From: Planctomycetaceae bacterium
GTDB lineage: Bacteria; Planctomycetota; Planctomycetia; Pirellulales; Pirellulaceae
Length of the DNA stretch: 7,527 bases
Assembly (NCBI GenBank): GCA_002702965.1
Contig: PADE01000066.1
Span: 24,937-32,463 of the forward strand
Reading direction: 5' to 3'
Below are positions 1-5,495 of the stretch, in pieces. Each line of letters opens with the position of its first letter. Positions within the stretch are counted from its first letter, which is position 1. Under the pieces are notes generated by a model. It did no database searches, was not told the DNA's origin, and saw only the letters and a list, made by a program, of their open reading frames with translations. The position numbers were made by a program, and so were the translations under genes.

Positions 1-200
1 TAGCCAACCAATACACGCTGCACCGTATAGGGTCGCAGAGCGGAATAGCCGACGCCGGTCGCGGGGGCAAGCAGACTCGCTGCCGCAGACTGACCCGAGC
101 GTTGACCGCGGATCCAATCCCAGAGCCGGCACGCGTCCGCACGGGTTGCTGACAGGTTCCCCAACACCATCGCGAGGGAAAACAGCGCGACTTTTCTCAT
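1..200 (-). CDS. Small secreted protein, partial (runs off the left edge)
   Basis: Reading leftward from the ATG at 200-198 there are 66 codons without a stop before the window ends, so only the N-terminus is seen. It opens with a clear Sec signal peptide: a basic start (MRKVALFSLAMV), a hydrophobic core over about residues 4-18, then a likely signal peptidase I site near residue 21 (..SATRA|DA). The mature part begins DACRLWDWIRG and continues with an Ala/Pro/Gly-rich stretch and a Tyr/Pro element. No catalytic motif is visible. No Shine-Dalgarno sequence precedes the ATG. It lies 225 bases beyond the end of the ATPase gene on the same strand, so it may have its own promoter or be the tail of that operon. 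Export is well supported; function is unknown. I do not recognise the family. Confidence 0.7.
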   Translation of the reverse strand, partial: MRKVALFSLAMVLGNLSATRADACRLWDWIRGQRSGQSAAASLLAPATGVGYSALRPYTVQRVLVG

Positions 201-425
201 GGTATGCCCAACCGCAAAGAAGACCGGGGGTTACGTCGGCGCAGAGCCACCTCATGGATCCTAGTTCAAGCGCCACGCCGACGGTAGTCTTTGCCCGCAC
301 AACGGGTCACGATGCTGGAAAAATCGATCGGTCGCATCGATTAGGAGAAACTTGCGGCCCCGCGAAAGCGGCTGACACAGCGACGCACCACCGTGTCGAA
401 ATCAACCGCGATGTGGGTCAAACGG
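201..425. other. Intergenic region with two inverted repeats
   Basis: No convincing gene lies between the ATPase stop (426) and the start of the small secreted protein (200). Two perfect inverted repeats are present: AATCGAT-N7-ATCGATT at 322-342, and CGTCGGCG at 234-241 facing CGCCGACG at 276-283 with a 34-base spacer. No run of T follows either on the minus strand, so neither is a textbook terminator. No good -35/-10 pair was found for the leftward gene. Confidence 0.4.
322..342. promoter_or_regulatory. 21-bp AATCGAT-N7-ATCGATT inverted repeat, possible operator
   Basis: Two perfect 7-bp half-sites are separated by 7 bases, a centre spacing of 14 bp, in the gap between two minus-strand genes and about 120 bases upstream of the secreted-protein start. 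The geometry suits a dimeric DNA-binding protein. As an RNA hairpin it would be AT-rich, weak and without a T tract, so a terminator is less likely. Its role is inferred only. Confidence 0.3.
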
Positions 426-1172
426 TTACCCGCAAGCCGCGATTTCACTCACGACCGCGCTGGCACCATCACGGTCGGGTCGGCGGCGTTCGAAAAGGTC
501 GTAAAGCGCAAACAACGTCTCGCGCAGATTGCCGCGCTGCTGTCGAAAACATCCACGCACGTCCTCCCTCGAAATCAAACCTGCGGGATAGCGCTCCAGC
601 AGCTTCTGAACGATCGAGTGGGTCAACACCAGTGAGGGCTTGGTCTCGGCCAGCAATGGTAGGCCCATATCCCGATGGGCCGTAACGAGCAATCCACAGC
701 CCCGGCGACGACAGACGGCCCGCAACCCCCACCTGGCAGCCGCGGGCCACTGTTCGAACCCGTCAACGAGAATCTGGGCACCGGTGTTCCACGCTGCGCG
801 GATCGCTTGAGCAAAACCACCTCGCAGACGTCGGCCGTCCAGGACGATTTTCACCACCGGCAGGGGCTGACTTGCGAGTTGGTATCCCAGCTGATTGATA
901 AGGGTTGTTTTCCCCGAGCCGTGTGGGCCCACGATCTGCCCCCAGCCCCGGTTGCGTGCAAGTTGGTCCAGCAGCGTCTCCAACCGGACACCAGGTAGTG
1001 GTACGAAGGGAACCTTGCCGGGGTCCATCCACCGCACCGAAAACGGGTTGCTGTCGGACCGACGGGGGCTGCGGTGGCGCCACGTGCGGCCATCACCGGG
1101 GCCGCGTTGGCTCGCCGTCGGCTGACAACAGGTCGTTGCCAGGGGGCGGTCTCGTCGATTCCCACGCGTCAT
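426..1172 (-). CDS. Small P-loop ATPase of the arrestin-like operon
   Basis: A 248-residue soluble NTPase. Walker A is GPHGSGKT (residues 82-89), followed by TLINQLG. A Walker B-like strand is ILVDGFEQ (134-141), with hydrophobics, Asp137 and Glu140. A further strand, LLVTAHR (161-167), resembles the sensor strand of AAA/STAND-type ATPases. The helical C-terminus (about 205-231, RGNLRETLFALYDLFERRR) looks like a lid. Residues 1-41 are basic and low in complexity; the fold seems to begin at NPFSVRW (42-48). The ATG overlaps the stop of the arrestin-like gene (ATGA), and GAGG at 1183-1180 lies 7 bases before it, so the start is well supported. No transmembrane segment or second catalytic domain is visible. 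The partner and substrate are unknown; tight coupling suggests it works with the two arrestin-like proteins, for example by ATP-driven assembly or remodelling. That role is inference. Confidence 0.85.
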   Translation of the reverse strand: MTRGNRRDRPLATTCCQPTASQRGPGDGRTWRHRSPRRSDSNPFSVRWMDPGKVPFVPLPGVRLETLLDQLARNRGWGQIVGPHGSGKTTLINQLGYQLASQPLPVVKIVLDGRRLRGGFAQAIRAAWNTGAQILVDGFEQWPAAARWGLRAVCRRRGCGLLVTAHRDMGLPLLAETKPSLVLTHSIVQKLLERYPAGLISREDVRGCFRQQRGNLRETLFALYDLFERRRPDRDGASAVVSEIAACG

Positions 1173-1576
1173 TCCGGATCCTCGACTTCGCGCATGTGGG
1201 GCGCGTCACCGAGTTGGAACGGCACCTCCAAGAACGACTCTCTACCGCGCCCCAGGAAAATCCGCACCCGCACGCACCAGCGGATTTTCACAATCACCCC
1301 GGAGTAGCTCAAGGGAGTCCTGGGCAAGGTGGTGCAGAATTGTCGCAGCGGCCGTAAATCCCCCGCCGCGCGATCCGCCGCGACGCGGCGTTCAAAATAG
1401 TGGATTCCGAGATCTTCATCACCTTTCCCTTCGGTATACCACATCACCGAGGCCTCGACCGCGCGCAAGTCGGTTTTCTCCACGGCATCCACCTGGTATT
1501 CGCACTGAAGTTCCTGACCGGGAAGGAAACGTCGGCCCTGGTCGGTGAGTCGAATGCTGATCAGCGGGTCTAACAT
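1169..1576 (-). CDS. Stand-alone arrestin-like beta-sandwich protein (putative)
   Basis: A 135-residue soluble protein, nearly all predicted beta strand, with no signal peptide or membrane segment. Features resembling the arrestin/Vps26/Spo0M fold are an early strand-turn FLPGQELQCEYQV (17-29), a strand with VMWYTEGKGDEDLG (44-57), and a late LP..PLSY.G element running into a long strand, VIVKIRWCVRVRIFLGRG (94-111), and FLEVPFQLG (115-123). It is about the size of one arrestin lobe. It starts 7 bases after the stop of the membrane gene and its stop overlaps the ATPase start by 4 bases, so all three are probably translated together. No strong Shine-Dalgarno precedes the ATG, which fits translational coupling. 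The fold assignment comes from the strand pattern and not from a profile search; the role is unknown. A scaffold or adaptor at the membrane is the simplest guess. Confidence 0.75.
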   Translation of the reverse strand: MLDPLISIRLTDQGRRFLPGQELQCEYQVDAVEKTDLRAVEASVMWYTEGKGDEDLGIHYFERRVAADRAAGDLRPLRQFCTTLPRTPLSYSGVIVKIRWCVRVRIFLGRGRESFLEVPFQLGDAPHMREVEDPE

Positions 1577-1583
1577 CTCGCGT

Positions 1584-2618
1584 TCATTTGCCCACAGGCG
1601 GCGATATCACGATTGGGAATCCACGCTCAAACGTCCTCCAGGTCACCCCTTGGCCACGTACCACCAGTTTCCATTGAATCACGTTGTGTTGTCCCTGAAA
1701 CGAATGCATGGTCCTGCTGGGGATCTGCAGTCGGCCCCGATCTTCATACGGCTGATCGCGGAGAATTTGGCAGTCCCCGCAAGCACAGACCGACTGCTGA
1801 AAAACGACCCGGCGATCGGTGCGCACATCCGTCCCCTGTCGGAAAGTCGCTTCTTCTTCACAGACCAAGAGCATCTCCAATCGCTGTAGGTGCAGGCGGC
1901 CACTTTGCGACAAATAGACGTCGTAGGAGTCCCCCGGGTGCAAGGGGTGGTCGGAAATCTCCACGGTTGTCGGACCGATGCCACCCCGCATTCTCAGTTG
2001 CTTGAGAAAAAACGCGATCGACCACGATCCGATCGCCATGAAGCACAGCGCCAACGCCGCCAACAGAATCTGCGGATTTCCAACGAGCCACGCTCGGATC
2101 AGGACCACGAGCAATACCACCAGAATGGCGTTGTAGACCAAGCAGAAGGTGGCGGCCGCCAGAAACGTAAATACCTGGTTCGAGATCACCGGCAACCGAT
2201 ACCGCAACTTGACACCAGGGCTGTCGGTCAGATGCGCATGGTCTGGCACCCCGGGGTTATCATCGGGAGGCGGCAGATCCTCATTGCCGAGTTCGAGGTC
2301 GGCGGCTCGCTTGGTCAACACAGCGCGGCGTTCGGTTGAAGTTCCCGTCTGCAGCGCAGCGAATACCAACCCGCCGCCACCGATTAATAGAAACGAGGTG
2401 GAAATCAGCACCATCAACCAAAATTGGAATCCCACGGGGGGCTCCAGAAACATGACCGATGGCGCCTGGGCATAACTCACAAAGACGTAAACCTGGACGA
2501 TTGCGCCCAATAGCAACAGCAAACCAAAAAACGTCGCTTCACCGACGCTACCGGCCAACCTTGAACCAGTCCGCCGACCACCCCGCTTCTTTTGCCATAC
2601 TCGAAACCATCTTGCCAC
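1584..2618 (-). CDS. Four-helix membrane protein with C-terminal arrestin-like domain
   Basis: A 344-residue protein if started at the GTG at 2618-2616, which has GGAGGAG 10 bases upstream. The same frame is open to an ATG at 2705 (373 residues), but that ATG has no ribosome binding site and the extra 29 residues look non-coding. Numbering from the GTG: a basic cytoplasmic-type N-terminus (QKKRGGRRTG), membrane helices near 30-51, 67-89, 150-174 and 184-205, a charged, Pro-rich loop between helices 2 and 3, and a soluble beta-rich domain at 216-341. That domain contains HPLHPGDSYDVYLSQ, LLVCEEEATFRQGTD and VIQWKLVVRG, an arrangement like an arrestin lobe and similar in style to the next gene's product. 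An odd CACGDC cluster (278-283) sits in it. First gene of the three-gene operon; it probably anchors the complex in a membrane. The exact biochemical role is unknown. Confidence 0.8.
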   Translation of the reverse strand: MARWFRVWQKKRGGRRTGSRLAGSVGEATFFGLLLLLGAIVQVYVFVSYAQAPSVMFLEPPVGFQFWLMVLISTSFLLIGGGGLVFAALQTGTSTERRAVLTKRAADLELGNEDLPPPDDNPGVPDHAHLTDSPGVKLRYRLPVISNQVFTFLAAATFCLVYNAILVVLLVVLIRAWLVGNPQILLAALALCFMAIGSWSIAFFLKQLRMRGGIGPTTVEISDHPLHPGDSYDVYLSQSGRLHLQRLEMLLVCEEEATFRQGTDVRTDRRVVFQQSVCACGDCQILRDQPYEDRGRLQIPSRTMHSFQGQHNVIQWKLVVRGQGVTWRTFERGFPIVISPPVGK

Positions 2619-2635
2619 GCGATCGCAGCTCCTCC
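2616..2635 (-). promoter_or_regulatory. Ribosome binding site and GTG start of the membrane-protein gene
   Basis: On the minus strand the sequence reads GGAGGAG, ten bases, then GTG. This is the best Shine-Dalgarno match upstream of any minus-strand gene here and decides the start over the ATG at 2705, which is preceded by GTTGTTCTCAGAAA with no purine-rich site. The protein downstream of the GTG moves quickly into the conserved-looking basic segment and the first membrane helix. Confidence 0.5.
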
Positions 2636-2687
2636 GAACCCAACCGCTATCTGCCCTCGCGCCACGACAATCCAGGCCGGACCAAAA

Positions 2688-2699
2688 AGCGGTACCGCT
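2688..2699. repeat. 12-bp palindrome AGCGGTACCGCT followed by T-run on minus
   Basis: A perfect palindrome. On the minus strand it is followed directly by TTTTT. The hairpin would have only 4-5 pairs and a very tight loop, so as a terminator it would be weak; as duplex DNA it could be an operator. It lies between the candidate leader hairpins and the GTG start of the leftward operon. Confidence 0.3.
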
Positions 2700-2762
2700 C
2701 GACATTTTCTGAGAACAACTCGTGCAGAACGGGCTGCGTTACTCGGCGGCCACACACAGCCC

Positions 2763-2809
2763 GAACCCACAGGTTTGGGTTCCTCGCCGACCCCAGCGAC
2801 CAAACCTGT
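2763..2809. promoter_or_regulatory. Two overlapping, mutually exclusive stem-loops
   Basis: GAACCCA at 2763-2769 pairs perfectly with TGGGTTC at 2776-2782 (7-bp stem, 6-base loop). ACAGGTTTGG at 2769-2778 pairs perfectly with CCAAACCTGT at 2800-2809 (10-bp stem, 21-base loop). The two share bases 2769 and 2776-2778, so an RNA could form only one at a time. Such switching pairs occur in attenuators and riboswitches, but no known riboswitch class is recognised. On the minus strand they would lie in the 5' leader of the membrane-protein operon. Confidence 0.3.
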
Positions 2810-2878
2810 TCCGAAAATCGAAGCTGCCTGCAGGCCGGCGCCGGCGGGACCCGAGCTGTGTATCCTGGCCGGAATACC

Positions 2879-2909
2879 GCGGCCACGCAACCTGACTTGA
2901 TGTGGCCGC
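2879..2909. promoter_or_regulatory. 8-bp inverted repeat GCGGCCAC-N15-GTGGCCGC, possible operator
   Basis: The half-sites at 2879-2886 and 2902-2909 are exact reverse complements, with centres 23 bp apart (about two helix turns). The right half-site covers the place where a -35 box would lie for the TAAAAT box at 2926-2931. A repressor dimer bound here could block the rightward promoter. Binding is inferred; only the symmetry is seen. Confidence 0.35.
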
Positions 2910-2925
2910 TACCCCCACAGGTCGC

Positions 2926-2931
2926 TAAAAT
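2926..2931 (+). promoter_or_regulatory. Candidate -10 box (TAAAAT) for the PQQ-propeller gene
   Basis: GCTAAAATACTC lies 38 bases upstream of the ATG at 2970 and is one mismatch from TATAAT in otherwise GC-rich DNA. No good -35 hexamer is seen at 16-18 bp (TGGCCG is the sequence there), so the promoter would be weak or need an activator. A TTGATG at 2897-2902 is too far away, with a 23-bp spacer. Confidence 0.35.
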
Positions 2932-2969
2932 ACTCGGTTAGACTTTTCCCCACACTCGAAGGGATCGGC

Positions 2970-4247
2970 ATGCCCAGAGTTAGCAGATCATTCATGACGT
3001 TCTCCCACGCATCGCTGCTGTTGAGTTCGCTGCTGGTCACGATGGGCCTGCCGTCAGCGACGGCAGGTGATTGGCCGCAGATCCTCGGCCCGGCACGCAA
3101 TGGTGAGGCCCAGGGCGAGCGGCTACTGGAATCCTGGCCGGCAGCCGGGCCACAACGGCTCTGGTCCATTACGCTGGGACAGGGGTTTGCCGGCCCGGTC
3201 GTGGCCGGCAAGCGGGTCGTCGTATTTCATCGTGTCGGTGACCAAGAGCAACTGCAGTGTTGCGACCGCGACACCGGAAAGGCGCTCTGGCAGACGCGCT
3301 TTCCGGCGCGTTACGCGGGTGGCGTCAATCCGGATACCGGGCCTCGCTGTACACCTCTAATCCACCGCCAGCGAGTGTACGCCTTCGGGGCCGCCGGCGT
3401 CATGCACTGTGTCACACTCGCTGCGGGGAAACCGATCTGGTCCCGAGACTTGTATGGAGACTACCGCGGCGACGAGGGGTACTTTGGAGCCGGCAGCACA
3501 CCGATTGTCGCCGGTGACAAACTGTTGGTGAATCTCGGTGGGCGCAGCGATGCCGGGCTGGTGGCGTTGGCCCTCGATTCCGGCAAGACGGTCTGGCGAG
3601 TCACCGATGAACGAGCCAGCTACTCCTCGCCTGCATCCGTGGTGCTCGACGGTAAACCCCACGTTGTCTTTGTCACACGCTTCAATACGATCTGCGTCGC
3701 TGCCGCCACGGGAAAAACCACCTTCCAGTTTCCTTTCGGGCGTCGTGGGCCGACGGTCAACGCGGCGACCCCTCTGATCTTCGACGGGCAACTGTTCGTC
3801 AGCGCAGCCTACGGTGTCGGCGCGCGGCTGTCCCGCATCGCCGACGGCGCAGCGACCGAAATCTGGAGCAACGATACGTCGATGTCGAGCCAGTACTCCA
3901 CCTGTGTGCATCATCGACAATTCCTGTATGGGACGCACGGTCGCGAAGATTTCAACAACGGTGAATTGCGTTGTATTGAAGCCCGTAGTGGCCGTGTCCG
4001 GTGGTCGGTTCCCGGCTTTGGCGTCGCCAACGTAATGCTGTCCGGAGATCGACTCCTAACGCTCAACACGCGCGGGCAACTCACGCTCGCCGTCGCCGAC
4101 GCCAGTCGGTTCCGTAAAATCGCACAAGCCAACGTCGCTCGCGGCACCACACGTTCGCTCCCGGCGCTTTCCAATGGCCTTTTTCTGTTGCGCGCCAACT
4201 CCGGAACGGAGAGCGAATTACGCGCCTTGGTGGTTGGCAAACGCTGA
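2970..4247 (+). CDS. Secreted PQQ-like beta-propeller repeat protein
   Basis: A 425-residue protein with an N-terminal signal peptide: MPRVSR, a hydrophobic run at about 9-27, and a cleavage site near 31-33 (PSATAG|DW). The mature part begins DWPQILGPARNG (34-45), the opening signature of a large planctomycete outer-wall group annotated as PQQ-binding-like propeller proteins. Repeats with the pattern x.D..TGK.LW are seen at 97-109 (CCDRDTGKALWQT), 147-159 (CVTLAAGKPIWSR), 199-211 (ALDSGKTVWR), 242-253 (CVAAATGKTTFQ) and 335-346 (CIEARSGRVRWS), consistent with propeller blades. Alcohol-dehydrogenase catalytic residues and the vicinal-disulfide PQQ site are not evident, so it is more likely a structural or binding propeller than a PQQ enzyme. 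GAAGGGA upstream supports the ATG at 2970; an ATG at 2994 is possible. It is divergent from the leftward operon. The substrate is unknown. Confidence 0.88.
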   Translation: MPRVSRSFMTFSHASLLLSSLLVTMGLPSATAGDWPQILGPARNGEAQGERLLESWPAAGPQRLWSITLGQGFAGPVVAGKRVVVFHRVGDQEQLQCCDRDTGKALWQTRFPARYAGGVNPDTGPRCTPLIHRQRVYAFGAAGVMHCVTLAAGKPIWSRDLYGDYRGDEGYFGAGSTPIVAGDKLLVNLGGRSDAGLVALALDSGKTVWRVTDERASYSSPASVVLDGKPHVVFVTRFNTICVAAATGKTTFQFPFGRRGPTVNAATPLIFDGQLFVSAAYGVGARLSRIADGAATEIWSNDTSMSSQYSTCVHHRQFLYGTHGREDFNNGELRCIEARSGRVRWSVPGFGVANVMLSGDRLLTLNTRGQLTLAVADASRFRKIAQANVARGTTRSLPALSNGLFLLRANSGTESELRALVVGKR

Positions 4248-4471
4248 TCGCCCTGGCGCCGCTACGATCTGGACAAGACAAGCCACCGAGCGGGCCCGGC
4301 GGTCACCAATCGCCACGATGCCAAGTACGGACGCGCCCCAGCCGCGAAGTCGCGCCGACCCCGGCGTCGGCTATAATGGGCAATAGACCACCTGGTGCGA
4401 CCGCCGTTTTCGCGCCCGTAGGTGGGGCAGGCAACCCCTGCGATTACCCCCTCCATCCCGGAGAACACTGC
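4248..4471. other. Intergenic promoter and leader region before the UDP-xylose synthase gene
   Basis: The 224 bases after the PQQ gene hold no convincing gene and no hairpin followed by a T run. The second half contains a promoter candidate (4354-4377) and a leader of about 85-90 bases. In the leader, CCACCT (4388-4393) can pair with AGGTGG (4420-4425), and GGGG (4424-4427) with CCCC (4435-4438). These share two bases but are GC-rich and could be chance. Confidence 0.35.
4354..4377 (+). promoter_or_regulatory. TATAAT promoter with abutting inverted repeat, for the UDP-xylose synthase gene
   Basis: A perfect consensus -10 hexamer, TATAAT, lies at 4372-4377 in GC-rich DNA. No TTGACA-like -35 is seen at the right distance. 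Directly before it is GCCGAC (4354-4359), 6 bases, then GTCGGC (4366-4371), which ends one base before the hexamer and covers part of the -35/spacer zone. The dyad could be an operator or a weak stem-loop ending the PQQ transcript. It lies 94 bases before the GTG start, giving a leader of roughly 85-90 bases. Confidence 0.5.
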
Positions 4472-4474
4472 GTG
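4460..4474 (+). promoter_or_regulatory. Ribosome binding site and GTG start of the UDP-xylose synthase gene
   Basis: GGAG at 4460-4463, eight bases, then GTG at 4472-4474. It fixes the start eight residues before the first Rossmann strand, where the family normally begins, and excludes the in-frame ATG at 4376 that lies within the promoter. Confidence 0.65.
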
Positions 4475-5455
4475 ACCGCCCCACAGACGTCTCAACGAAT
4501 TCTGGTCACCGGGGGTGCTGGCTTTCTCGGCTCGCACCTCTGTGAACGGCTGGTCGAGTCGGGACACGATGTCATCTGCCTGGACAATTTCTTCACCAGT
4601 CAAAAAACAAACGTCTCGCACCTGCTCGAAGAATCCAATTTTGAGCTGATTCGCCATGACGTCACGGTCCCGATCTGGCTCGAGGTTGATCAGATCTACA
4701 ACCTCGCCTGTCCGGCAGCTCCGGGACACTACCAGTACAATCCGATCAAGACGATAAAGACATCACTCAGTGGCGCCATCAACGTGCTCGGCATGGCCAA
4801 ACGTTGCGGAGCCAAGGTCCTACAGGCCTCGACCAGCGAAGTCTACGGTGACCCGACCGTTCATCCACAACCCGAGTCTTACACCGGAAACGTCAACCCC
4901 ATCGGGCCCCGGGCCTGCTACGACGAGGGCAAACGGGCCGCAGAGACGCTGTTCGCAGATTATCATCGCGTGCATCGCGTCAACATACGGGTCGTGAGGA
5001 TCTTCAATACCTACGGACCGCGGATGCACCCCTTTGACGGGCGAGTGGTTTCCAATTTTATTCGTCAGGCGTTGCAGGGCAACGACATCACCCTCTTCGG
5101 AGATGGATCCCAGACTCGCTCGTTCTGTTATCGTGATGATCTCGTGGAGGGCATGATTCGTATGATGGCCGCTCCAGACGAAGTGACTGGGCCGATCAAT
5201 CTCGGAAACCCTGAGGAATTCTCGATGCGGCAGCTGGCAGAGGAGGTGCGGGAGGCGACGGGTACCTCGTCCCAGATCATTCAACGGCCGCTGCCGGCCG
5301 ACGATCCCAAGAAACGGCAGCCCGATATCACGCTGGCACAACAGCACTTGAACTGGCGACCTGAGATCTCGTTGCGAGAAGGATTGCAATCGACCATTCG
5401 CTGGTTCCGCTCGATCGACTTTGAGGACTTCCGCCCTCCCACACCCAATTACTAG
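4472..5455 (+). CDS. uxs: UDP-glucuronate decarboxylase (UDP-xylose synthase)
   Basis: A 327-residue extended short-chain dehydrogenase that converts UDP-glucuronate to UDP-xylose plus CO2, using tightly bound NAD, in the cytosol. Numbering from the GTG at 4472: Rossmann motif GGAGFLG (14-20), LDNFF with Asp38 for the NAD ribose, NLACPAAPGHYQYNP (77-91), ASTSEVYGDP (119-128) carrying the active-site Thr/Ser/Glu region, YDEGK (150-154) with catalytic Tyr150 and Lys154, RIFNTYGPRM (176-185), DGRVVSNF (189-196) and GDGSQTRSFCY (210-220). These together are typical of UXS and not of dTDP-glucose dehydratase. The start is chosen because GGAG (4460-4463) lies 8 bases before GTG; an in-frame ATG at 4376 overlaps the TATAAT box and adds 32 residues that do not fit the family. 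Length agrees with bacterial UXS. UDP-xylose would feed surface polysaccharide or glycan synthesis. No glycosyltransferase is in view. Confidence 0.93.
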   Translation: MTAPQTSQRILVTGGAGFLGSHLCERLVESGHDVICLDNFFTSQKTNVSHLLEESNFELIRHDVTVPIWLEVDQIYNLACPAAPGHYQYNPIKTIKTSLSGAINVLGMAKRCGAKVLQASTSEVYGDPTVHPQPESYTGNVNPIGPRACYDEGKRAAETLFADYHRVHRVNIRVVRIFNTYGPRMHPFDGRVVSNFIRQALQGNDITLFGDGSQTRSFCYRDDLVEGMIRMMAAPDEVTGPINLGNPEEFSMRQLAEEVREATGTSSQIIQRPLPADDPKKRQPDITLAQQHLNWRPEISLREGLQSTIRWFRSIDFEDFRPPTPNY

Positions 5456-5495
5456 CTGCCACATCGTCACGGCATCGCGTTGCGTTCCCCACTAG

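Larger units (their letters stand above)
2619..2969. other. Divergent intergenic control region
   Basis: This gap separates the leftward operon from the rightward PQQ gene. I see no coding sequence in it: the open frames that cross it have no ribosome binding site and no recognisable motif. It is rich in dyad symmetry: the 12-bp palindrome AGCGGTACCGCT (2688-2699), two overlapping hairpins (2763-2809), the palindrome GCCGGCGCCGGC (2834-2845) and an 8-bp inverted repeat (2879-2909), followed by a -10-like box at 2926-2931. If the leftward start is the ATG at 2705 instead, the gap begins at 2706. Confidence 0.5.

Noticed and set aside
234..283. CGTCGGCG ... CGCCGACG inverted repeat as a terminator for the ATPase operon
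   Set aside because: A 34-base loop and no T run on the minus strand make it a poor terminator; kept only as a note in the intergenic entry.
146..685. 179-residue plus-strand open frame over the ATPase C-terminus and the gap to its left
   Set aside because: Composition is Arg/Pro/Ser-rich with no motif, there is no ribosome binding site, and it lies opposite a minus-strand gene with clear Walker motifs.
905..1357. 150-residue plus-strand open frame opposite the ATPase/arrestin-like junction
   Set aside because: It spans two overlapping minus-strand genes whose coupling and motifs are convincing; it shows no domain of its own.
2477..2890. 137-residue minus-strand open frame overlapping the N-terminus of the membrane protein in another phase
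   Set aside because: It competes with the frame that carries the basic N-terminus and first membrane helix; its Gly/Ala-rich stretches could mimic a membrane segment but there is no ribosome site.
2459..2941. 160-residue plus-strand open frame across the divergent control region
   Set aside because: It reads through the antisense of a membrane-helix segment and then low-complexity Arg/Pro sequence; no start signal and no family features.
3357..3938. 193-residue minus-strand open frame inside the PQQ gene
   Set aside because: It is antisense to a protein with a signal peptide and five visible propeller repeats; an effect of high-GC codon bias.
4820..5470. 216-residue minus-strand open frame opposite the UDP-xylose synthase gene
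   Set aside because: It is antisense to a very well conserved enzyme, with no motif or ribosome site.
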